Assembly: GCA_022572485.1 (NCBI GenBank)
Contig: JACZVU010000018.1
Location: 1-25,569 of the forward strand
Direction: 5' to 3'
Length of the DNA: 25,569 nucleotides
From: Myxococcales bacterium
GTDB taxonomy: Bacteria > Myxococcota_A > UBA9160 > SMWR01
Program-made: the position numbers and the translations under genes
Notes under the pieces: model-generated
Seen by the model: only the letters and a program-made list of their open reading frames with translations
Database searches by the model: none
What the model was told of the DNA's origin: nothing
Part shown: one piece after another, positions 15,660 through 22,109 of the stretch
How positions within the stretch are numbered: position 1 is the first letter of the stretch
Layout of the letters: each line of letters opens with the position of its first letter

Positions 15660-17513
15660 TCAGTCATCGTGTCGCACCTTCTCGTTCACCGCGGCGACGC
15701 GGCCGGTCGGCGGCGCGTCCGGTTGTCCGGCCACCGGAATGAGTTGGCGAATTCGCTCGTGGAATCTGCGCACACCGCACTCTTGACCCGAGAGTACGCC
15801 GCCCTGGTAGCTGCTCGAGCGAACGCCCGCATCCGTCCAGGTGCAGAATTCGAGGTCTTCTTTGATGATGTTGCGACCGATTCTCCGATTCAGATAGCGC
15901 GCCGCTCGCATCTCGCGCCGGTCATCCTCGAGCGCCACCGCGAAGCGCTGGATCGTGCAGCGCTCGGGTCCATCGGGTAGCACCTGGTAGGCGCCCACGA
16001 GATCGGGCGTCAGCAGGAAGACCGTCGTCGGAAAGACCCCGTAGTAGGTCCAGGCGCGTCGATACTCTTCCCGCAGGTGCGCGACTTCCGGGAGCAGGCG
16101 CTGATAGGCGCGTTCGCTCCAGACGGGTGAGTCCTGTTCTTGGAGCACCGCGAATGTCGGTGCGTCCGCGCCAGATGAACCGCTTTTGGAGTGGGTGTCA
16201 CCGAAGAGGCGACCCATCGCCGAGAGTCCCGTCGGGATGTAGTAGCCCTCGGATTCGTCTTCCGAGAACATCTTCCAGTTGAACTCGCAGCTTTGCGATT
16301 CGCGAGCCCCCCAGGGTTTCATTTCGGCGATCCGGAAATGCTCCGCGACGTTCGCGATCGGCTTTAGGGTCGTAGCTACGCTCGGGCCGTCGCCTCCGAA
16401 GCGCACGAACACGAAACCCATCCACTCCTCGATCTCGATTTCCGGAAGACTCAGCCGCGACTTGTCCAAGCGGTCAAAACCCTGGCCGCTCGGGATCGAC
16501 TGCAGTTTGCCATCGTAGCCGTACGTCCAGCCGTGGTAGGGGCAGACGATGGATCCTCGACAGCTTCCGGTCTCGCCGGCCACGACCCGCGACGCCCGGT
16601 GTCGACAGACGTTGTGGAACGCGCGGAGTTTGCCATCACCATCTCGGATAACCAGCGCCCGCTCGCCGGCGACGTCGAGGGTCATGTAATCGCCGATCCG
16701 GTGCGCTTGGCTGATATGGCCCACCAACAGCCAGTGCCGTCGGAAGATGTGCTCGATTTCGAGTTCGTAGAACTCGGGATCGCGGTAGACCCAGGGCGGG
16801 AGGGTTTCGAACTCGGGCTCCCGGTCGCTCTCAATCCGCGAGGATGCCTTCAACACGCTCGTGTGCGGCCCAAAAGTCGAGAACTCCGCGGGGAAGACGC
16901 TGGCGAGAAAACCGCGTAGGGTTGCCTTCGCACCTTCTAAATCGAACGAGACATCGTCCTGGAGCATGGTCTCAGGGAGCGAGGAAAGCAGGTGATAGAA
17001 GGCTCGCCCGAGCGCGGCGTGATCGAGATGCGGGTAGTTTCCGCTGCTTGTAATTTTCTCGAACAGCTTGACAATCCGCTGCTCCATGGCGGCGTTCCGG
17101 GCGCCGCACACACGCATGTAGTCCGCGCGCCCGTTGGCCTCTCCCCAGAATGCGGTCCACACCGCAATGCGGCGCGGGTTGCAGACATCGGGGTCGAAGT
17201 CGACTTCGATCATTGCTTCGAGCAGCTGCACGGGATCTTCGCCCGCGTGCTCGAGCGCTTCTTGTTGGCGGAGTTCGAATTCTCGATCGACGTATTCGAG
17301 TGTCGCGAGCAACAGCGCTTGCTTGGAGTGGAAGTAGAAGTTGACGATTCCGGTCGAGAGGCCGGCGATCTTCGCCACCTTTGCGATCGTTATCTGGGAA
17401 AGGCCGTGCCGGGCGATCGAGATGATCGTCGCTTCGATCAGCTCTCGCCGCCGACGCGCATCGCGCGGTTCCTTGCCCGATTTTGCAGTCTCGACCCGAT
17501 ATGCGGAGTCCAT
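15660..17513 (-). CDS. Fusion: BetI-like TetR repressor + Rieske oxygenase alpha subunit with altered iron site
   Basis: One uninterrupted frame of 617 residues starts at ATG 17513 after AGGAG. Residues about 20-210 are a TetR regulator close to BetI in look: RRRELIEAT, HTH with TIAKVAKIAGLSTGIVNFYF, and AVWTAFWGEANGRADY in the ligand-binding part. A linker without methionine (about 211-240) leads to a full Rieske oxygenase alpha subunit. The 2Fe-2S ligands C303, H305, C324 and H327 are present (CRHRAS, CPYHGWTYG). In the catalytic domain NWKMFSEDESEGYYIPTGL has Tyr425 and Leu430 where the family has two histidine iron ligands; Asp553 (KED) remains. No reductase gene is nearby. A regulator that senses a betaine-like ligand or redox state is my inference. 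Alternatively, a GTG at 16856 (V220) could start a separate oxygenase, though no Shine-Dalgarno precedes it. Confidence 0.85.
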   Translation of the reverse strand: MDSAYRVETAKSGKEPRDARRRRELIEATIISIARHGLSQITIAKVAKIAGLSTGIVNFYFHSKQALLLATLEYVDREFELRQQEALEHAGEDPVQLLEAMIEVDFDPDVCNPRRIAVWTAFWGEANGRADYMRVCGARNAAMEQRIVKLFEKITSSGNYPHLDHAALGRAFYHLLSSLPETMLQDDVSFDLEGAKATLRGFLASVFPAEFSTFGPHTSVLKASSRIESDREPEFETLPPWVYRDPEFYELEIEHIFRRHWLLVGHISQAHRIGDYMTLDVAGERALVIRDGDGKLRAFHNVCRHRASRVVAGETGSCRGSIVCPYHGWTYGYDGKLQSIPSGQGFDRLDKSRLSLPEIEIEEWMGFVFVRFGGDGPSVATTLKPIANVAEHFRIAEMKPWGARESQSCEFNWKMFSEDESEGYYIPTGLSAMGRLFGDTHSKSGSSGADAPTFAVLQEQDSPVWSERAYQRLLPEVAHLREEYRRAWTYYGVFPTTVFLLTPDLVGAYQVLPDGPERCTIQRFAVALEDDRREMRAARYLNRRIGRNIIKEDLEFCTWTDAGVRSSSYQGGVLSGQECGVRRFHERIRQLIPVAGQPDAPPTGRVAAVNEKVRHDD

Positions 17514-17546
17514 TCTGCTGCTCCTACTTGCTTCCTCAACGGCTCT

Positions 17547-17575
17547 ACGATAGCCAATATTGAATGCTTCGTCAG
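17547..17575 (-). promoter_or_regulatory. Candidate promoter of the fusion gene, overlapped by the inverted repeat
   Basis: On the minus strand CTGACG (17575-17570) and TATCGT (17552-17547) are 17 bases apart, each matching four of six sigma-70 consensus positions. They would give a leader of about 30 nt before the AGGAG and ATG. The -35 hexamer and the spacer lie within the left arm of the 21-bp inverted repeat, so bound repressor would block polymerase. The match is modest, and the promoter is a prediction. Confidence 0.35.
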
Positions 17576-17599
17576 TATTGACGAAACATTCAATATTGG
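17554..17599. promoter_or_regulatory. 21-bp inverted repeat, probable operator of the TetR-Rieske regulator
   Basis: Two 21-base arms (17554-17574 and 17579-17599) around a 4-base centre are complementary except for one position. Each arm carries the self-complementary core CAATATTG next to GAATG, so the site may hold two nested dimer sites. It lies 41-86 bp upstream of the ATG of the fusion gene, in the gap after the mttB-like gene. TetR-family proteins usually bind such palindromes near their own gene. No T-run of terminator type directly follows the stem. An operator is the simplest reading. Confidence 0.65.
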
Positions 17600-17601
17600 A
17601 C

Positions 17602-17650
17602 CAGAAGTGGCCAATTTGCATTTCGGAGTAGGTTAAAAGACCCACTTCTG
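17602..17650. repeat. 9-bp inverted repeat between the mttB-like gene and the operator
   Basis: CAGAAGTGG (17602-17610) is perfectly complementary to CCACTTCTG (17642-17650), 31 bases apart. On the minus strand the 5' arm is followed by GTCTTTT inside the loop. It may be part of the 3' untranslated region of the upstream gene or another regulatory structure. Chance occurrence cannot be excluded. Confidence 0.3.
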
Positions 17651-17730
17651 CGCTGAAACGATGTTTATGCCCCTTTTGGCTCTGATGGGGGTGGCGGCTA
17701 AGCGCTCGCTGGGTCTGGGGTTCGCGGCGG

Positions 17731-19302
17731 CTACCAGCGGCCGTTTCCGGGCTGCATGTCCGCTGGGTCGAGGACGATCTTGTAAGCGTCTCGAATCTTC
17801 GTGTCTGCGGCCGGGTCGATGTAGGTCGGATAGTGGGTGGAGAGGATCTGCTGGACATACGTCTTTGCGCGCGCTTGGATGTCCAGCCCCCCGAGTTCCT
17901 CCCAAAGGGCCGGCTGGAGCCGGTCCCCGAGTTCGGGGTAGATGTATTCGCTTTCCATCAGACGCAGGGTCTGGTCGCTGCCGAGGAAGTGCCCGGGGCC
18001 GTTGACGACCTCTTTGATCAGATCGACCGAGAGCGTTTCGTCGTTCACCTCGATCCCGCGGAGCACGCGCAACACGAAGCCCAGCATTTCCGAGTCGATC
18101 GCCATCGCTTCGAAGCAGCAGCCGAGCAAGCTCGCCTGCATGCCCGCGGATTCGTGGATCATGTTTGCGCCTGCCAGTCCGGTCATCAGCACGTTGATGG
18201 CTTTTTCGACGCCCGATTGATTGTCCGGGATCTTCGAGTCGGTCATGCCTGCCGCGCAGCCGCTCGGCAGATCGTAGAAGTTGGAGATCTGCGCGGAGGC
18301 CGCATTGAGCAGCGCCTCTTCGGGGCCGCCTCCCGAGAATGCGCCGGTTCGCAGGTCTGAGGTGAGGGGCCAGTTGCTGAAGATGGTGGGATGCCCGGGC
18401 TTCAGCAGATTGACCATCGCGATGCCGCCGAGGCCCTCTGCGGCGGTCTGCACGAGCGTGCCCGCGAGGGCTGCGGGCGCGGTCGCCCCGGCCTGGGCGG
18501 CGATGATCATGTCAATCGGCATGCCGACGCGCACGGCCGCGCTCGCGACTTCGAGGCTGAGCTCGCCGTAGCGCAGCGGCGGCACGATGCCCGTGCAGTA
18601 AAGGGTGCAGCAGGGTTGTTCGGCGAAGCGCCCCTCGCCGCCGAGGATCAGGTCGAAAATCTTCGCGGCCGCCTCGACGCCCGCCCCGACCGTGAAGCCC
18701 ACGCCGACGTGTTTGGTGGTTCCGGCCGCCAACGCGTAGGTAATGTTGACGTCCATTCCGAGTCCGCCTTCCATCTCGGTGGGCACCACGGTGCGCCCGA
18801 ACCAGTGGATGTTCGGCAGGCGGTCGGCGAGCCGCGCGAAGTCGTATTCGTCGCGCAGCGTCGACGGGCGGAATTTGCCGGTCTTCGGATCCAGCACGGA
18901 AACCGCGGCGCCGGCCGTTCCGAAGTGCACCTTCGATCCCGTCAATTCGATATCGTGCCGTCGCTCGCGTCCGTAGAGGGTGAAGTTACGCGCCGCGCCC
19001 GCCACCATGTCCTCGATGTACGCTCGCGAAAACAAGATGCGCTGGTCGTCGGTGATCGTGAGGCCCTTTTTGCGTGCGAGCTCGATGATCTCGGGACTCG
19101 CGTCGCCCATGCCGATGCTCTCGAGTATCTGGAGTGCAGCCTCGTGGACCCGTTCGAGTTCCCGATCGGTAAGCGGCTTGATGGCGCCGCCCGTGATTCC
19201 CGGCCAGACGACCTTGGCCCGTTCCAGCTGGGCCTGCTCACGTACGATCAGGCGAGCGGCGCGTCCGCGACGTCCTGCTGATTTGCGCTTTCCTTCGGAC
19301 AT
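17731..19302 (-). CDS. Non-pyrrolysine MttB-superfamily methyltransferase (MtgB-like; quaternary amine:corrinoid)
   Basis: The 523-residue protein has MttB-superfamily landmarks: PLTDRELERVHEAALQILESIG near the N-terminus, HFGTAGAAVSVLD, STLRDEYDFARLADRLPNIHWF, and the C-terminal SGCAAGMTDSKIPDNQSGVEKAINVLMTGLAGANMIHESAG. There is no in-frame amber codon, so it is of the non-pyrrolysine type, which includes MtgB for glycine betaine and relatives for carnitine, proline betaine or butyrobetaine. It moves a methyl from the amine to the corrinoid protein. GAGGAGCC precedes the ATG at 19302. The N-terminal tail (MSEGKRKSAGRRGRAARL) is strongly basic. The exact substrate is undecided. Confidence 0.9.
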   Translation of the reverse strand: MSEGKRKSAGRRGRAARLIVREQAQLERAKVVWPGITGGAIKPLTDRELERVHEAALQILESIGMGDASPEIIELARKKGLTITDDQRILFSRAYIEDMVAGAARNFTLYGRERRHDIELTGSKVHFGTAGAAVSVLDPKTGKFRPSTLRDEYDFARLADRLPNIHWFGRTVVPTEMEGGLGMDVNITYALAAGTTKHVGVGFTVGAGVEAAAKIFDLILGGEGRFAEQPCCTLYCTGIVPPLRYGELSLEVASAAVRVGMPIDMIIAAQAGATAPAALAGTLVQTAAEGLGGIAMVNLLKPGHPTIFSNWPLTSDLRTGAFSGGGPEEALLNAASAQISNFYDLPSGCAAGMTDSKIPDNQSGVEKAINVLMTGLAGANMIHESAGMQASLLGCCFEAMAIDSEMLGFVLRVLRGIEVNDETLSVDLIKEVVNGPGHFLGSDQTLRLMESEYIYPELGDRLQPALWEELGGLDIQARAKTYVQQILSTHYPTYIDPAADTKIRDAYKIVLDPADMQPGNGRW

Positions 19303-19444
19303 ATCCGGCTCCTCGTTGACGGGCTTTCCCCAAAGCTCGCTCACTGTGGCAATTCGGGACATGGAAATCCAGCTGAAAAATGAGATTTTGGCAAGGGGTG
19401 CACGCGACTGATTGAGCGGGCGGGTGAAATAAGCCGGTATCCGC

Positions 19445-20527
19445 TCAGGGCCGTTTGGGAATCAAGACGGTGTAGTCGAGATCCAGGACGAGGTTCGACG
19501 GGTAGCGCTCGCGCCCGCTGTCGGGGTCGCGCGGCTTGATCTCGAAGTGCTCGAGGCTCGGATCCTGGTTCTTGACAGCCACCAGACGCAGGCGCAGCGC
19601 GCCGAGGTCCTCCCGGCCGAGTTCGATGCGGTCGATGACATCGGTGAACGCGTATAGGGTGTCACCCGCCACGGTTGGGTTCGCATGGGTGCCCGCATTG
19701 ATGGCCAGGATGCGCAGCGCGTTTTCGAGTCCATCGTAAGAGATCACGTGCGCGAGCGAGATGATATGGCCGCCGTAGATGATCCGCTTGCCGAGTCGAG
19801 AATCTTTCTGGGTGTGGTGGTTGAAGTGCACCCGGGCCGTGTTTTGATAGAGGCGGGTCGCCATCTGGTGTTCGGCGTCCTCGATCGTCATGCCTTGGGG
19901 GTGCAGGATGCGCTCGCCGGGTTCATAGTCGCCCCAAAATGCGCTGCCGCCCGTCACCACGGGATCGAACTTCGAGACGTCGAGTTGTTCGGGGATCGAA
20001 AAGTCCTCGACCGCGACCTGTGTGGGCAGGTTCGGCGAATCGTCGTCGCCCGTGCGCTGTTCGGGCTTTCGCTTGTGCACCATCGCCCAGCGGTAGAAGT
20101 GGAGCACGAGCTCGTCGCGCTGGTTGTAACCCCGCGTGCGCACCCAGACGATTCCGACGTCGCCCTTTGAGGTTTCGCGCTTTGCGATGACTTCGGTTTC
20201 CGAGCGCAGGGTGTCGCCAGCAAAAACGGGCACGCCAAAACGCACATCCGCGTAGCCGAGGTTCGCGGGCGAATTCAGCGATACGTCTGGTACCGCTCGT
20301 CCGAAGACGATGTGAAAGACCAGCATGTCGTGGGCGATTTCTCGCTCGAAGCCGAGTGTGCGCCCGAGTTCTCTGGAGCAGTTCAGCGGCCGGCGGTCGC
20401 CGGTCAGCGCGATGTAGAGTGCGAGGTCGCCCTCGGTAATGGTTCGCGGAATTGCGTGGTAGAAGACTTTCCCGCGCGAAAAATCTTCAAAGAAGTTGCC
20501 ATCGGTAATCTTGCTGGTGGTCGTCAT
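19445..20527 (-). CDS. mch: Mesaconyl-CoA hydratase (MaoC-type double hotdog, ethylmalonyl-CoA pathway)
   Basis: The 360-residue protein has two MaoC-like hotdog domains. I recognise the pattern of the alphaproteobacterial mesaconyl-CoA hydratase: NFFEDFSRGKVFYHAIPRTITEGDLALY, VFHIVFGRAVPDVSLNSPANLGYADVRFG, and in the second domain TIEDAEHQMATRLYQNTARVHFN and RIIYGGHIISLAHVISYDGLENAL. It hydrates mesaconyl-CoA to beta-methylmalyl-CoA. The pathway regenerates glyoxylate during growth on C1 or C2 compounds. The gene precedes the mttB-like gene by 142 bp on the same strand. It could be transcribed with it, though no shared promoter is evident. Length is normal. Confidence 0.9.
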   Translation of the reverse strand: MTTTSKITDGNFFEDFSRGKVFYHAIPRTITEGDLALYIALTGDRRPLNCSRELGRTLGFEREIAHDMLVFHIVFGRAVPDVSLNSPANLGYADVRFGVPVFAGDTLRSETEVIAKRETSKGDVGIVWVRTRGYNQRDELVLHFYRWAMVHKRKPEQRTGDDDSPNLPTQVAVEDFSIPEQLDVSKFDPVVTGGSAFWGDYEPGERILHPQGMTIEDAEHQMATRLYQNTARVHFNHHTQKDSRLGKRIIYGGHIISLAHVISYDGLENALRILAINAGTHANPTVAGDTLYAFTDVIDRIELGREDLGALRLRLVAVKNQDPSLEHFEIKPRDPDSGRERYPSNLVLDLDYTVLIPKRP

Positions 20528-20645
20528 CGGTGGTCATCCCGGATGCGTTGGCCTGCTTCCCAAAAATCGAGCCGGCCGATCCTAACCGACACGATCGCGC
20601 ACTGGAAGATGCTGAATCCAGGCCTCCGTGTCGGGCTTTTGGGAA

Positions 20646-21230
20646 TCACGGCAGGGATTCGACGGTGTAGCGGAAGATTTCCCAGCGGCTCGACCAAGAG
20701 TCCACTGGAAGCCCTGCCTTGCGCTTGAGTTCGCGCCAAAATGCAGACGGCTCGGGGAGGCTCTTCCAGACGGCGGGCAGAAAGGTTCCCTGCCGGGCGT
20801 GGTCTCGCACGACGAGACCGTCGACTCCCGGGCGAATCGCATTGAGCAGCGCCTCCTCGTCGGGGGCGGAAAGTGGCTCTAGAGGGCTGAGGATCGAGAT
20901 GTGAATCTCGAGTTCATCGAGCTCGTCGGTCTCGATGGGCGGAAAGCGGCTATCGCGAAACGCCGCCCCGAACGCGCTGCGTGCGATGTCGGCGACCAGG
21001 GGCCGGCTCACCACGAGGCCTCCGAGACAACCGCGAAGCGTGCCCGCGCGGCGGAGTGTGACGAAGGTTGCGCGCTGCTCGCTGAGTTCGGGGGGGTACG
21101 CGTCGGAATCGACGACGAGGGGCTGGCCCGTTCGCAGGCCACACTCGATCGACTGCCGGGCGATGTCGAGCAGCAGCGCCTTGCCAGAGCTTGCGCTCTC
21201 CGGTTCTTTCGGCCGATCAGGCGAAGACAT
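20646..21230 (-). CDS. AMMECR1-domain protein (AmmeMemoRadiSam protein A)
   Basis: The 194-residue protein shows the AMMECR1 pattern: ATFVTLRRAGTLRGCLGGL, VADIARSAFGAAFRDSRFPPI, DELDELEIHISILSPLEPL and DGLVVRDHARQGTFLPAVW, ending with WSSRWEIFRYTVESLP. The LRGCLG hexapeptide is the most conserved stretch of this family, found from archaea to humans, with no established enzymatic activity. The ATG at 21230 overlaps the end of the MEMO1 gene by 14 bases, so the two are translated together. A longer frame from 21275 is not needed. Confidence 0.92.
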   Translation of the reverse strand: MSSPDRPKEPESASSGKALLLDIARQSIECGLRTGQPLVVDSDAYPPELSEQRATFVTLRRAGTLRGCLGGLVVSRPLVADIARSAFGAAFRDSRFPPIETDELDELEIHISILSPLEPLSAPDEEALLNAIRPGVDGLVVRDHARQGTFLPAVWKSLPEPSAFWRELKRKAGLPVDSWSSRWEIFRYTVESLP

Positions 21231-22011
21231 AAGAGCCGTAACCGACGACTCGCCGTTTGTCGCCCGCGGTGTCACCCGAGCTGCGCAGATCGACGGTTTC
21301 CACCGACAACCCGTGGCGCTTCGCGGCGACCAACAGGCCGCGCGTGGGGGCCCGACCGCAGGCCGACTCGGGTTCCAGGGCCTGGGCGTCGAGGGCTTCG
21401 ATCGCGCGGGTGGTGGCAGCGTCTATGCGGCGGGCGGTTTCGTAGTCGTAGTAGTGGCTGAGATCCGAACTCACGACGAACAGCGTTTCCGGACCTCCCC
21501 ACAATCGTTCGATCACCTCTCCGACTTCTTCGGGCTCCGCATCCCCCACGGACAGCGGCACGAGCGAGAAGTCTTCGAGCAGGTACTGAAGAAAGGGAAG
21601 CTGCACTTCGAGGCTGTGTTCGTCCCGGTGGGCGGCGTCGAGGATCTGCACCTGGGGGAAATCGAGGATTTCGTCGATCGCCTCGCGGTCGAGTGGCACC
21701 ACGCCCAACGGAGTTGCGAAGCTGTCTGCGTCCGACGCCGCCAACCCGCGCAGCGAGATGCGGTGGGATGGGCCGAGCAGAACGACTCGCCGGATCGCGT
21801 GCCGCTGGCCGGCGATGCGCGCGTACCCGCTCGCGGCCACCGGGCCCGAATAGACGTAGCCCGCGTGGGGAACGATCAGCGCCTTCGGAGTGGGGGCGCT
21901 ACTGGGGGGTGCCGGAACCGCGGCGAGATAGCGCGCCACCGCGCTCTCGAGTTCCGCGCTGTCTTCCGGATAGAAAAAGCCCGCCACAGCGGGCGCACGC
22001 GTCGGACTCAT
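21217..22011 (-). CDS. MEMO1-family protein (AmmeMemoRadiSam protein B)
   Basis: The 264-residue protein contains AVAGFFYPEDSAELESAV at the N-terminus, ALIVPHAGYVYSGPVAASGY, VVLLGPSHRI, DEHSLEVQLPFLQYLL and VVSSDLSHYYDYETARRID. This is the MEMO1 fold, related to extradiol-type dioxygenases. Conserved histidines (PHAGY, GPSH, EHSLE, SDLSHY) and a Cys (SACG) form the metal-binding pocket; human MEMO1 binds reduced iron or copper. It is divergent to the radical SAM gene with a 98-bp gap, so both may share a control region. Confidence 0.93.
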   Translation of the reverse strand: MSPTRAPAVAGFFYPEDSAELESAVARYLAAVPAPPSSAPTPKALIVPHAGYVYSGPVAASGYARIAGQRHAIRRVVLLGPSHRISLRGLAASDADSFATPLGVVPLDREAIDEILDFPQVQILDAAHRDEHSLEVQLPFLQYLLEDFSLVPLSVGDAEPEEVGEVIERLWGGPETLFVVSSDLSHYYDYETARRIDAATTRAIEALDAQALEPESACGRAPTRGLLVAAKRHGLSVETVDLRSSGDTAGDKRRVVGYGSYVFA

Positions 22012-22109
22012 TTCGGCTTCACCGCCTGCCCGCCGGCTGCTGCGGCGAACGCTTCTAGTTTGACACGCTCGGGGCTCATTGCATCCTCTGGGGGGAGGGT
22101 ATCGAGGCT

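Noticed and set aside
14737..15786. Plus-strand ORF of 349 codons opposite the corrinoid protein
   Set aside because: It is His/Arg-rich antisense of the B12-binding protein; the sense strand has the DxHxxG motif.
17731..19302. Pyrrolysine-containing MttB
   Set aside because: No in-frame amber codon occurs within the gene, so it is a non-pyrrolysine member.
20586..20634. 8-bp inverted repeat (CCGACACG/CGTGTCGG) between the AMMECR1 and mesaconyl-CoA hydratase genes as a terminator
   Set aside because: No T-run follows on the minus strand and the loop is over 30 bases; too weak to call.
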